64,000 nt of DNA from UBA6770 sp965660875 (GTDB taxonomy: Bacteria; Bacteroidota; Bacteroidia; Flavobacteriales_G; Salibacteraceae). Positions 15,160-24,393 of this stretch are shown in pieces. Location of the stretch: contig CBFIBQ010000002.1 of NCBI GenBank assembly GCA_965660875.1, positions 62,001 to 126,000 on the forward strand, written 5' to 3'. The translations under genes were made by a program, and so were the position numbers. The notes beneath the pieces are model-generated. The model ran no database searches and was not told the origin of the DNA. It was given only the letters and a program-made list of their open reading frames with translations. The stretch's first letter is position 1; each line of letters begins with the position of its first letter.

Positions 15160-15166
15160 TCAAAAC
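15148..15166. terminator. Hairpin over the AspH-like stop codon
   Basis: A perfect 8-bp inverted repeat (GTTTTGAT / ATCAAAAC, loop TTA) spans the stop at 15157-15159, between convergent genes ending at 15159 and 15179. It probably serves as a bidirectional terminator, although no long U-tract follows. Confidence 0.45.
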
Positions 15167-15178
15167 TAGCTGAATGCA

Positions 15179-16144
15179 TTATTTTTTCATTCTGTTGATT
15201 AACGCTGAAGGATTACAAAAGAAATCATAGTGAGCGTCATGAACAAAAGGATTAGGATTGATTTCTTCTAGTTGTAATTGTTCCTCAATCCATTTGATTC
15301 TGGGACTTCCCAATCCTTTAAGCTCCTTTCCTAAACTTAGGTTTAAAGGTTGGTCAAAAGCCTTGTGATAGTGTAATATTTTAATTTGATTCAAGGAGAG
15401 TTCTTGCTTCCTTTCGCGCAAATCTGAATGCCGAAAGATAGGATAGTTATAAGATAAAGGTAGCTCCTTAACCTTCAACTGCATTTGCATTAACGTAACT
15501 GCAATCAGTGTTTGCTCCAGAAAATACAGCCCTTTGGGAGGATGAATTCCTATAGACATTGCATATTCGAAGTTTTTCCTCCATTGCCCAAAAAAACCCA
15601 ATTCTCTTTTAACCGCTATAAGACCGCCATCATAGTATGGATATATTTTTTCTCCCAGGGCAGTATGTATGAATGCTCTCTGCTTTACCCCAAAAACCTC
15701 ATATAATTTGTGCCAATAGCTTGCATTTTCATCTTCGCCGTTAGTGCCAGTATTCTTTCTAGCCACCACTCTTAGGGCGGCATCATATTCTTTTGAAATT
15801 AGAAGTCTGTCAAGGTTACCCAAAACAAGAAGGTCACTATCACAAAATATTAGGGTTTTTTCATTCAACTGTGATTCATAATAAGCTGCAGCGTATATTT
15901 TATTGGCCATATTGTAATTAGCATGAGATTGATTGACCCCTACAGCCAAATGGTTCACCTTAAACTGTTTGAAACAATCGATAGTTTTTTTGCTTAAATC
16001 AGTTTTTCGTTTACGCGGGCTGATACTGTAAATATTTGCGGAAGACAGACTACCACCAAACTCTCTAAGGCTTTTGACAAAAAGTCTAGATTTTTTTTCA
16101 AGTTTTCCACTTTCAGTACAAATAATAATACCGATACTGGTCAT
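15179..16144 (-). CDS. GT-A-like glycosyltransferase, paralogue 2
   Basis: A 321-residue paralogue of the protein at 11935-12837. The N-terminus IGIIICTESGKLEKKS and the DSD motif in TLIFCDSDLLVL are the diagnostic points; an NMANKIY segment and a PYYDGG segment are shared. It has a proper ATG start that overlaps the stop of wecB by 4 bases, so it is the last gene of the long minus-strand polysaccharide operon. This links the GT pair to polysaccharide assembly, or at least to a supply of UDP-sugars. The specificity is unknown. Confidence 0.75.
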   Translation of the reverse strand: MTSIGIIICTESGKLEKKSRLFVKSLREFGGSLSSANIYSISPRKRKTDLSKKTIDCFKQFKVNHLAVGVNQSHANYNMANKIYAAAYYESQLNEKTLIFCDSDLLVLGNLDRLLISKEYDAALRVVARKNTGTNGEDENASYWHKLYEVFGVKQRAFIHTALGEKIYPYYDGGLIAVKRELGFFGQWRKNFEYAMSIGIHPPKGLYFLEQTLIAVTLMQMQLKVKELPLSYNYPIFRHSDLRERKQELSLNQIKILHYHKAFDQPLNLSLGKELKGLGSPRIKWIEEQLQLEEINPNPFVHDAHYDFFCNPSALINRMKK

Positions 16145-17247
16145 AACAACTCTTTAAGTATTTCAACGATTCGATAAGTCGATTTTCCATCCCATAACAT
16201 AGGTATGATACCCTTCTTTATTTCCTTTTTGCAAACTTCATTTACCCGTTTTAGTATTACGCCCGAGTTTAGAGGCAATAATTCATTGGTGCCCAATTCA
16301 ATCGTACTTGGTCGTTCGGTGTTAGGTCGTATAGTGAGGCAAGGCACATTTCTAAAAGTTGTTTCTTCCTGAATTCCTCCGCTGTCCGTTACCACTAAGT
16401 TGGCATTTAAAATCAAATTCTGGAATGAAAAATAATCGAGTGGTTCGAGTAAAATGATATTTGAGTTGTTTTGGAGTTTTTCTTTCAGACCAAAAGAATT
16501 GAGTGTTCGAGCTGTTCTTGGATGAACAGGCAACACGACTTTATAATTTTGGGATAAGGCACAAATGGTATCAACTAATTGACTTAAATTGACCTTATTA
16601 TCCACGTTTTTAGGGCGGTGGATGGTCATTAAAACATAACCTTGTTTGTTTAAACCGAGTTTTTCGGTAGTATTATTAGAACGAATTTGTTCATCAAAGA
16701 CGACCAACGTATCAATCATAGTATTGCCTACAAAATGAATATGCTGCTGTTCTGTTCCTTCGTTTTTTAGGTTGGTGATTCCACTTTCTTCCGTAACAAA
16801 ATACAAATCCGATATTTCGTCAACAGCGACTCTATTCTTTTCTTCCGGCATGCTGGAATCAAAGCTTCTTAGCCCGCTTTCTAAATGCGCCAGCTTTAAT
16901 CCCAAATTTTTGGCGGCTATTGCTCCAGCATAGGTAGAATCTACATCGCCTGGAACAATTACCAAGTCAGGTTTTTCGTGTTCAAGAACCTCCTCAAGTT
17001 TGGCAATGGTTTTAGCAATTTTTTCTTCTCGATTTTCTGATAAAACACCTAAATGGTAATCGGGCTGTTTTATATTCAGTTGGTTGAAAAAGGAGTCGGA
17101 CATGGAACTATCAAAATGTTGTCCTGTATGAATTAAAATATATTCAAAAGCTCCTGGATACCTGTTGAACTCCTTTTCGAATTGCGTGATTTTAATAAAG
17201 TTAGGTCGTGTACCAACTACTATCGCTATTTTCTTGGGGCTATTCAA
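16141..17247 (-). CDS. wecB: UDP-N-acetylglucosamine 2-epimerase (non-hydrolysing)
   Basis: Interconverts UDP-GlcNAc and UDP-ManNAc in the cytoplasm, feeding ManNAc-type sugars into surface polysaccharide. The 368 residues are typical, and the hallmarks are all present: GTRPNFIK at the N-terminus, TGQHFD, PGDVDSTYAGA, HLESGLRS, MPEEKNRV and TDSGGIQEE. The start is TTG at 17247, since no other start fits the conserved N-terminus. It lies 20 bases after the Wzi-like gene and overlaps the next glycosyltransferase by 4 bases. Confidence 0.92.
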   Translation of the reverse strand: MNSPKKIAIVVGTRPNFIKITQFEKEFNRYPGAFEYILIHTGQHFDSSMSDSFFNQLNIKQPDYHLGVLSENREEKIAKTIAKLEEVLEHEKPDLVIVPGDVDSTYAGAIAAKNLGLKLAHLESGLRSFDSSMPEEKNRVAVDEISDLYFVTEESGITNLKNEGTEQQHIHFVGNTMIDTLVVFDEQIRSNNTTEKLGLNKQGYVLMTIHRPKNVDNKVNLSQLVDTICALSQNYKVVLPVHPRTARTLNSFGLKEKLQNNSNIILLEPLDYFSFQNLILNANLVVTDSGGIQEETTFRNVPCLTIRPNTERPSTIELGTNELLPLNSGVILKRVNEVCKKEIKKGIIPMLWDGKSTYRIVEILKELL

Positions 17248-17267
17248 TTTTTTGATTCAGAGGTTTA

Positions 17268-18854
17268 TTAAAATCCAATATTAGCACCAACCATAATTGT
17301 ATTGGTTATTCCATGAAACATTTTTGCAGTGTAACCCGGTAAGTCTTTGCCATTGACATCCGAATAGGTATAATTAGCAAATAAATTCACATCGTTAAAC
17401 GCTTCATAAATTACCCCGGTTGAAAACGAACTACTTGCCCATCGAGTTTCGCTCATAAAGGGCAACCCCCAAATTGCAGTGCCGGTTCCAGTATATCTAT
17501 ATTCACGTCCTTTTTCGGCAAGAATGTATTCGGCTTCAATGCGCAATTGCGAGATAGGTTTAAACCTTACTCTAAACCCTATTTCCTGTGCATTTCCGCG
17601 TAAATAATGACCAAGGTTGTAGTTGTTACTCTCAAAGGTGGTGGTGTTTACAAAGTGGTCGTACGTTACTGGATTAGTTGCGGTGTATTCAGCTGTTAGT
17701 TCAAGGTTTTGGTTGAAGATATTTGACCACTGCGCTCCAAACTTTCCGCTCACAAAATTGGAATGCTGATTCGGGTCAGTAAGTCGGGAGAAGGAAATTT
17801 CATCAACAAACAGGGTAGAGTACAGGTGTATATTTTTAATATTTCTCGAACTGATATCTAGAAATAATTGTGTGTTTGCACCACCGAAATTACCACTTCC
17901 TGCGTAAACTGAATGGTCTATGGCTTTAAAGAACATAAATGGGATGAAGAACCCCGGTTGGAGATTGTCGCTATAAATAATTGAATTCCCTACGGTAATG
18001 TTCAACCTCTTTATAGGTCTAATGGTCAATGCATTAGATGCAATGTATTTTCTTACATCTACATTCCTTTTTCTGGCACCAGCCAAATAGCTCCGGCTAC
18101 TATCTCTAACTTCTGAAGCAAGCCAACCATGAAAATATTTAAAGTCTAACCATTTAACTGGCTTAACATTGAGTTCTATTCGAGCAAAAGAAGGTGCCTT
18201 GTTGGCGTAAATATTCGCACCATAATTGTTATTTCCCCAGGTGAAATTGTCCTTAAGAATTCCAATAGCTCCCCAGTTCCAATTGTAGAATAACCCACCT
18301 CTGAGGTCACTGAAATCACCATTACTTTTATGATTTGCTCCGCGATTTGTGTTCAAGAAATTTTCATTCTGCGATATGGAATCTTGGGTATAATCTCTCA
18401 GGTTTACATAATACCCAACATTTTTACCTATGGTCCCAAATACTTCTGCACCATACCAACGTCGCCAATTAAACCGATTTTCGTTAACCTTATATTCTCC
18501 TCCTAACGCAGGGTTCACCGTTATACTGAATAATGAATCTTTGTAATAAAAGAGGTCATATCGTTTGTCAAACTGCTTGTCGGATTTGAGTTCTTTATTA
18601 AAATCTTTCAGAAAAAATGATAGTTCCTTTTTCTGCCTTTCATTGAGGTTAGTTGTGTCAATCTCTGCCAGTTTTCTAGCAATTAATTCTCTTGAGTAGG
18701 GTTTTGAGAAGGTATTGAGTTCGATGAACTGCTGGTTGGCCATTTCATCAAGAAAAATGTAAATACTGGTTTTATTTACGTCCTGATAGACCACTTGTGT
18801 AAAACCGGAAGTGGAACAGCAAATTAGGATTAATGTAATAGAGAACCAACGCAT
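17268..18854 (-). CDS. Capsule assembly Wzi-like outer-membrane protein
   Basis: An outer-membrane beta-barrel protein that probably anchors or assembles capsule. It has an N-terminal signal peptide (MRWFSITLILICCSTSG), then FLDEMANQQFIELN and KPYSRELIARKL, which are typical of the Wzi family in Bacteroidota, followed by many alternating aromatic beta strands ending in VGANIGF. A TTG at 18866 would add four residues; the ATG at 18854 gives a cleaner signal peptide. It sits between the sugar transferase and wecB genes in the polysaccharide operon. Confidence 0.82.
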   Translation of the reverse strand: MRWFSITLILICCSTSGFTQVVYQDVNKTSIYIFLDEMANQQFIELNTFSKPYSRELIARKLAEIDTTNLNERQKKELSFFLKDFNKELKSDKQFDKRYDLFYYKDSLFSITVNPALGGEYKVNENRFNWRRWYGAEVFGTIGKNVGYYVNLRDYTQDSISQNENFLNTNRGANHKSNGDFSDLRGGLFYNWNWGAIGILKDNFTWGNNNYGANIYANKAPSFARIELNVKPVKWLDFKYFHGWLASEVRDSSRSYLAGARKRNVDVRKYIASNALTIRPIKRLNITVGNSIIYSDNLQPGFFIPFMFFKAIDHSVYAGSGNFGGANTQLFLDISSRNIKNIHLYSTLFVDEISFSRLTDPNQHSNFVSGKFGAQWSNIFNQNLELTAEYTATNPVTYDHFVNTTTFESNNYNLGHYLRGNAQEIGFRVRFKPISQLRIEAEYILAEKGREYRYTGTGTAIWGLPFMSETRWASSSFSTGVIYEAFNDVNLFANYTYSDVNGKDLPGYTAKMFHGITNTIMVGANIGF

Positions 18855-18872
18855 TATATTCTTCAATAGAGC

Positions 18873-19964
18873 TTACTTACTTCTAGCTTTTTTAAAAATG
18901 ATATTATTCAATGCCTGAAAAAAATATCGGACATCTGTTTTAAATGCATTTTTTTCATAAGCATCGAAATAGTCCATTTCGGATTTCATAATTTCTTCAA
19001 TAGTTTCGGGTAAATCTGCGTAGTAGGGTGGAACTAATCCAGGTTTAAAACCTTGACGCCTGGCAACTAACTTTGGTGTGTACAATTTAAGGTATTGGTT
19101 ACTTAATGGGCGTACACCGACCAATTTAACATCGCCCTTTATCAAGTTGTAGAGCATTGGAAGTTCGTCTAACCAAAATTTTCGGACTAGCTTCCCGACC
19201 AAATTTACTCTGTAATCATTTTTGAACTTTCCGCCTTTATCCAAGCTATTATTGCTGTAGATGTAATCTTGCAAGTATTCAGCATAAGCGTGCATGGTTC
19301 TGATTTTATAAACCGTGATGGGCTTCCCGTTCATTCCAGTTCTGTTCATTTTAAAGAAAAACCCGTATGTCTTTGGCTTCAATTTAATTTTCGAATCTAC
19401 TTTTTCGGAAGAAATATAGAGGAGGTTGTCAATCCTTTTAGTCTCAAGTATATTGAACCCGCAATACACCAAACGCCCCATAACCTCAACAGAGGTCAAC
19501 ACCCTATTTCTTCCAGCGGTAACAAAAAAGTAAATACTACTTAGAACGGGTAGTTTTGGAACTACTCGTTTGGCTAAATAATCTAGCGAATAATAGATAT
19601 AATTAATTATAGAAGGATATTTATTGAGCAGTCGCTCCTTTCTGTATCCCGATGTTTCAACGCAGGTAATTAACTTCCCTTTATTTTCTAACCGATTGTT
19701 TACCGCACAAAAGAAATTAGTTATTTCTCGAATATCATTTAGCTTTCGAAGGTTCACAATACTCGAATAGTTAGCTCTAGAATGATCTGGATTTGGGAGG
19801 TTGTCAATTGAAAACTTATTGTCTACTGCAAGAATAATTTGGTTTGAGGCAGTGCTTTCCTGGGTGTGGTCATGCACAAAATTGAGCAGCGTTTCATTTT
19901 TAATTCCTTTTATTGAAAACTCCTCTTCTTTAACGTTTATGTGCGGTTTATAGAGTACTTGCAT
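18873..19964 (-). CDS. Polyprenyl-phosphate sugar transferase with degenerate N-terminal domain
   Basis: The C-terminal 180 residues match bacterial sugar transferases (PF02397), which put the first sugar phosphate on undecaprenyl phosphate: YKIRTMHAYAEYLQ, GKLVRKFWLDELPMLYNLIKGD and LVGVRPLS are the signature blocks. The N-terminal 190 residues are not the usual transmembrane domain; they look like the methyltransferase-like region found in some Bacteroidota homologues. Only one or two hydrophobic stretches are visible, near SSIYFFVTAG. It is likely the initiating enzyme of the repeat unit. Confidence 0.8.
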   Translation of the reverse strand: MQVLYKPHINVKEEEFSIKGIKNETLLNFVHDHTQESTASNQIILAVDNKFSIDNLPNPDHSRANYSSIVNLRKLNDIREITNFFCAVNNRLENKGKLITCVETSGYRKERLLNKYPSIINYIYYSLDYLAKRVVPKLPVLSSIYFFVTAGRNRVLTSVEVMGRLVYCGFNILETKRIDNLLYISSEKVDSKIKLKPKTYGFFFKMNRTGMNGKPITVYKIRTMHAYAEYLQDYIYSNNSLDKGGKFKNDYRVNLVGKLVRKFWLDELPMLYNLIKGDVKLVGVRPLSNQYLKLYTPKLVARRQGFKPGLVPPYYADLPETIEEIMKSEMDYFDAYEKNAFKTDVRYFFQALNNIIFKKARSK

Positions 19965-19976
19965 GCAGTTGGAAAA

Positions 19977-21056
19977 TTAAACATTCTCCTTCATTTGATT
20001 TCCTGAAATTTTGCCGGAAGATTTCAGAACTAAATCGGTTAAAAACTGGGTAACATCTATGCTTTCGTTGAGCATTTTTTTTCGCCCTTCCTCACATTTC
20101 GCCTGTAGATTAACATCTTGAAGCGCCGATTTTACTTCTTCAATGAGTGTGTCAGGGTTCTCCACTTTTACACCCTTAGTTAATTGGTATTTATGTTCTA
20201 GTTCTTCTAAGTATCCGAGCCTTCCCACAAAGCCATTAAAACGAATTGAAGGCACGCCTAAAACTGCTGCCTCAGCAGTCATTGTTTGACTATCACAAAC
20301 CAACAAGTCCATGTGTGCTAAAAAATCGTGCATCTGCTTTGCATCAATTTGCACGCGATGTTTTTCTAATTTGGGTTGTAAGGGTCTTTCAGAAGTAATG
20401 AATACTTTCCCTTTAGCCTCAAGAAGCTCCACTAGCTTGAAAGCCAATTCATCCTGAATTCCATTTATTCCGGTGTCGTGGTACGCGGTTAGTTTTGAAA
20501 AACGCAGCAAGTAGTTTTTACCATTTTTATTGAGCAAATGGTCTAATCCTGAGCGGTTGGGGGTAAAATACTTGGGAGCTAAATACGCCAGCTCGTGATA
20601 GCCTTGGTAGTTTATTGTTTTATGTTGCCATCTGCCCGAACTGCAAGACTTAGGACAAATCAATTGAGTAGCAAATGGACCAACCAATTTGGCAAATTGA
20701 GGTATTGCCTCAAAGTCGTCTTCAAATAAAATGTACGACGGTATACTCAGTATTTTTCCGATGATTGCGAACTCTGCTGCTGAGGCAATTAGCAAGTCTG
20801 GTCTTTCTTTAATTACAATTCGAGAAAGCTTGAAAAGTTTAGCCGCAAATGAACTTAGTAAAGGGATAAAACCGCTCTTTCGTTCTGATTTAAAAACGTT
20901 GATGTAGTCAAAACCACTTGACTTGAGTAGGTCTTCTAATACGTCTTTTGATTTTATTAGAATCACGCATTTTACTCCTTTCTTTTCTAGATTATTTATT
21001 GACTCTTTAAAGAGGTGGAAGTGGGCTGGATGTCCCATGTAAAAGAATATTTTCAT
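19977..21056 (-). CDS. DUF354 family glycosyltransferase-like protein
   Basis: The product matches the DUF354 family (PF04007), GT-B-fold proteins common in archaeal and bacterial polysaccharide loci. Key points are the N-terminal FFYMGHPAHFHLFKE, the central PSYILFEDDFE, and the C-terminal CDSQTMTAEAAVLGVPSIRFN, which resembles the nucleotide-sugar site of WecB-like enzymes. A TTG at 21083 extends the frame into the preceding gene; the ATG at 21056 avoids the overlap and fits the family. It lies 4 bases after the toroid-protein gene. The substrate is unknown. Confidence 0.78.
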   Translation of the reverse strand: MKIFFYMGHPAHFHLFKESINNLEKKGVKCVILIKSKDVLEDLLKSSGFDYINVFKSERKSGFIPLLSSFAAKLFKLSRIVIKERPDLLIASAAEFAIIGKILSIPSYILFEDDFEAIPQFAKLVGPFATQLICPKSCSSGRWQHKTINYQGYHELAYLAPKYFTPNRSGLDHLLNKNGKNYLLRFSKLTAYHDTGINGIQDELAFKLVELLEAKGKVFITSERPLQPKLEKHRVQIDAKQMHDFLAHMDLLVCDSQTMTAEAAVLGVPSIRFNGFVGRLGYLEELEHKYQLTKGVKVENPDTLIEEVKSALQDVNLQAKCEEGRKKMLNESIDVTQFLTDLVLKSSGKISGNQMKENV

Positions 21057-21060
21057 CCTA

Positions 21061-22260
21061 TCAAATTGAATTATTGGTTTCAATTTTCATAATTATCTCT
21101 GCTAGTGCTAAAAACATCCAAGCCTGACTCCAACGCATGAACGGTGTTTTAATCGCAATCCAAGGATACTTTTTGTAGTAAAAGTAACCTTTTGAAGAGC
21201 GTATATTTTTAATGGTGTAATCCGCAATTTGTTGTGCGATGGTAAGGTAATCTTCATTCAAATGAGCTAAGCGAGAAAAAGTGACTATTCCCTGAGCTTG
21301 ATTGTGAATGTCAACCGGCCATTTTGCAGGAACCCTGTAATAAGATTGGCCATTTTCTAAAAACTGTGTTCTATAATACTGCAATCCTTTGTTTAAGGTA
21401 GATTCAAATTCACTTTTGCTTTCGGGGATATATTTTATCACATTGGCTAGGCTATCGATCACGTAGCCTTGGTGAAAATCAATTTGAGTTCTTTCTTTTC
21501 CTGTTTTTAAATCAATGCTGTAGTCCCATTTTCCATCTGCTTTTTGTTTATCAACTACAAAATTGGTAGAGTCAACAGCTAGTTTTTTATAAACCTCGTC
21601 CTTTGTTACACTAAATAGAAAAGCAAATAATTCACTTCCGAGCATACTCGCATTATAGCAACAATCCGTTTCAATAGTACTGTAGCTGAAACAGATTCCA
21701 GAATGGTCGGTTGAAATTGGAAGTTCTTCTCGAATGAAATTCCCGATACTTTTTAGAACTTCTAGTGCTTTATCGTCATGGAATGTTTGGTAGTATTCAA
21801 TTATCGCTTTCGCAATAAAACCACTTACAACTATTGTGGGTGAATAGGCCTTAAGAACCTTCACAGAACTTGCCCAATCGAAATTATAGCCCCAACAATA
21901 GTGTTTAAATCCTTTGGAAGGATTATTCAATAACCATTGGAAAAGGAAGTCAATGTGATTTTTTGTTTCTTCAGTGGCATTCCGCTGGTACTGTATTGTG
22001 TATGCGTGCAAAAGCAATCCTAAGGCTTTTGGGTTGTATTCTTTTTTTATACCAATGAAGGGTCGAACATTTATAGGGTTTCTTTTCTGAATTTGAATGG
22101 CAATTGGCCCTCCCCATTTTCCCAACCAATGAAAGGGAATCCAAGAGTTTAAGGTATCGTAAGGGTCATAACCTTTAAACTGTTCCGATTCAATGTACAA
22201 TTGTAATTGATTCGAAACTTTTTGATAGTTCGCTATGTCTTGGTTTTCAGAATTTGACAT
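21061..22260 (-). CDS. Alpha/alpha-toroid (six-hairpin-like) polysaccharide locus protein
   Basis: A 399-residue helical protein with repeating W- and Y-rich hairpins, such as HYCWGYNFDWAS, DCCYNASMLGSELFAF and DFHQGYVIDSLANV. The pattern suggests an alpha/alpha toroid like those of lyases and unsaturated glucuronyl hydrolases. No signal peptide is present, so it is cytoplasmic. It sits directly against the bi-domain dehydrogenase (stop and start adjacent) and the DUF354 gene. I infer a role in sugar modification, for example epimerisation or lyase chemistry on precursors; the exact reaction cannot be told. Confidence 0.6.
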   Translation of the reverse strand: MSNSENQDIANYQKVSNQLQLYIESEQFKGYDPYDTLNSWIPFHWLGKWGGPIAIQIQKRNPINVRPFIGIKKEYNPKALGLLLHAYTIQYQRNATEETKNHIDFLFQWLLNNPSKGFKHYCWGYNFDWASSVKVLKAYSPTIVVSGFIAKAIIEYYQTFHDDKALEVLKSIGNFIREELPISTDHSGICFSYSTIETDCCYNASMLGSELFAFLFSVTKDEVYKKLAVDSTNFVVDKQKADGKWDYSIDLKTGKERTQIDFHQGYVIDSLANVIKYIPESKSEFESTLNKGLQYYRTQFLENGQSYYRVPAKWPVDIHNQAQGIVTFSRLAHLNEDYLTIAQQIADYTIKNIRSSKGYFYYKKYPWIAIKTPFMRWSQAWMFLALAEIIMKIETNNSI

Positions 22261-24393
22261 TTATAAACCCGACAGATAAATCTTTTCTCCACCTTTCTTT
22301 ATGGATTCGATTACCTTAAAGGACGCCAAACTAGAAAGGTAGAGTTGCTCAAATCCAATTGGTGAAACGGTGCCATTTTTTATTGCATTCGAAAAAGCTA
22401 GAATTTCATTACTGTATCCCTTGTCCTGAGTTGAGCCTGAGGTTTTCAACTTTTTATCGGCTAATGTAAGGCTAGTAAAATCGTCTATTACGGCTGTTCT
22501 TCCGCCGCCAAATACCTCCAAATACTCTTTTGAAACGGATTTGCTTCCATTAGAAAAGTAGGAGATATTTGCTATTCCCCCATTTTCTAATTCTAAATTT
22601 ATGGTAACCGTTTCGTACTGGTTGTGGCTGTTAGAAAGGGCATTGGCCATCACGCTTTTTAAATTACTTCTGCCAATATACTGAACCAAATCAATGAAGT
22701 GACAAGCCTCTCCAATAATTCGTCCACCACCAACTTTTGGGTCATGTACCCAATGGTCTGCTGGTAGTTTCCCCGCATTTATTCTATAGTTGATGGAAAC
22801 GGGAAATTCGTCGCCAATAAAGTCAATTAATTGATTGGTTAGGGGTGCAAACCGACGGTTGTATCCAACCATTAATAGTCCCGAACTTTTATCGTGTGCA
22901 GTCTTTACTTCGAGCAACTCCTCTTCAGTAAGGCAAAGCGGTTTTTCAACAAAGACATTTTTACTTGCGTTAAGTCCAGCAATTACATATTGCGCATGCG
23001 TGTTATGGCGAGTGGCAATTACAAGTGTATTTATCTTTTCACTTTCGGTCAACTCGATAGGATTATCAGCACAAAATTCAAATTGGTACTTGTCGGCAAT
23101 GTATTTAGAATTGGTGGGCCTTGCCGTTGAAATCCCAACCAAGTCCACCTTGTTTTTTAATGCTGGTAGCAGGAAATTTTGAGCAAAAGAACCCGCTCCA
23201 ATCATCCCCACTTTTACCTTTTCTTCAGAACTTGCTTTTTTACGTGTAGCAACCGTGCGCTTTAGTTCCTTTTTGGTATCGTATTTTAAAACCAAGCCGC
23301 TAACCACTTCGGTTTTGTCTAAAATGAGTTGATAGGCTTCTGGCGCATTTCTATACTCAAACTCATGCGAGATTAGCGGAGACATATCAATTTTTTTAGT
23401 CTCTAACAAGTCCACAAATGCTTGCATGTTTCTATTTTCAGTCCAGCGCACAAAGCCAATAGGGTAGTCTAAACCTTTTTCTTCGTAATTGCTTTCATAC
23501 CTGCCCGGACCGTATGATGAGGACATACGCAAATCCAATTCTTTTTTGAAGTAATTTTTTCTGGAAAACCCAGTGGGTACCGCTCCCACGATAACCACCT
23601 TACCTTTTTTTCGACAAACTTCACCTGCGAATTCAATTGGGTCAAGTGAAGAAGTACTCGCGGTTATAATCACTGAATCAACTCCGAAACCATTCGTTTC
23701 TTCAGAAATTATTTCTTTTAAATTTGATTGGTTTCTATTAAAAACTAAATCCGTTTCCTTTCTTTTCGTGTTCTTGACTTGGTTTTCATCAATATCAATT
23801 CCAATGGTTTTAACTCCTGCGGCATCCAACAATTGAATGGTTAATTGACCAATTATTCCCAGGCCAATTACTAGGCACGATTCACCAAGTTTTAATTCCG
23901 ATTGACGCACGCCTTGCAGAGCAATAGCACCCATAGTCGTAAAGGCCGCATTTTTTAAGGAAACACTCTTGTTGACTTTAACACATAGATTAGAGCCAAC
24001 GCTAACTACTTCGCTATGTCCAGCAGTGTTTCCGCCACATGCCACATAATCTCCAATTTGAAACCCACTGACATCGTCGGCCATTGCAATAACCTCTCCC
24101 GCGCAACTATAACCAAGAGGAGAATAGGCTTCGAGCTTATTCATCACCATGTTATAGGTCTTAATTACACCATGAGTTTTCGCTGAGGTAATAACTTTTT
24201 TAACCTCTTCTTTTCGGGCTTGTGCTTTACCTAAGTAACTCAATCGAGCATCCTTAACCGTTTTTCCCTCAGTTCCGGGGCTAATAATGGAGTAGTGGTT
24301 ACGCACTAAGAGGTGCCCAGGCAGCAAGGCGGGAAAAGGCACCTCCATTAATTGCATATTACCGTCTTTAAGACTTTGTATCAGTTGTTCCAT
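22261..24393 (-). CDS. Bi-domain oxidoreductase: zinc alcohol dehydrogenase plus Gfo/Idh/MocA
   Basis: A 710-residue fusion. Residues 1-350 are a medium-chain dehydrogenase (GHLLVRNHYSIISPGTEGK, PLGYSCAGEV, and the Rossmann motif VIGLGIIGQL). Residues 395-710 are a Gfo/Idh/MocA oxidoreductase with VGMIGAGSFAQNFLLPAL for NAD(P) binding, EKPLCLTEEEL and GGGRIIGEACHFIDL with the catalytic region. Such fusions occur in capsule clusters of Bacteroidota and other groups and oxidise or epimerise sugar nucleotides. It is flanked by AsnB upstream and the toroid protein downstream with no gaps, so the three form a tight unit. Confidence 0.85.
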   Translation of the reverse strand: MEQLIQSLKDGNMQLMEVPFPALLPGHLLVRNHYSIISPGTEGKTVKDARLSYLGKAQARKEEVKKVITSAKTHGVIKTYNMVMNKLEAYSPLGYSCAGEVIAMADDVSGFQIGDYVACGGNTAGHSEVVSVGSNLCVKVNKSVSLKNAAFTTMGAIALQGVRQSELKLGESCLVIGLGIIGQLTIQLLDAAGVKTIGIDIDENQVKNTKRKETDLVFNRNQSNLKEIISEETNGFGVDSVIITASTSSLDPIEFAGEVCRKKGKVVIVGAVPTGFSRKNYFKKELDLRMSSSYGPGRYESNYEEKGLDYPIGFVRWTENRNMQAFVDLLETKKIDMSPLISHEFEYRNAPEAYQLILDKTEVVSGLVLKYDTKKELKRTVATRKKASSEEKVKVGMIGAGSFAQNFLLPALKNKVDLVGISTARPTNSKYIADKYQFEFCADNPIELTESEKINTLVIATRHNTHAQYVIAGLNASKNVFVEKPLCLTEEELLEVKTAHDKSSGLLMVGYNRRFAPLTNQLIDFIGDEFPVSINYRINAGKLPADHWVHDPKVGGGRIIGEACHFIDLVQYIGRSNLKSVMANALSNSHNQYETVTINLELENGGIANISYFSNGSKSVSKEYLEVFGGGRTAVIDDFTSLTLADKKLKTSGSTQDKGYSNEILAFSNAIKNGTVSPIGFEQLYLSSLASFKVIESIKKGGEKIYLSGL

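Noticed and set aside
11935..16144. The two glycosyltransferase-like paralogues as copies of a mobile element
   Set aside because: No terminal repeats, transposase or target duplications are seen; the divergence between the copies suggests an old duplication.
21061..22260. Delta-aminolevulinic acid dehydratase (a label used for such genes)
   Set aside because: No TIM-barrel lysine motif or zinc-cysteine site of that enzyme is present; the pattern is all-helical toroid-like.
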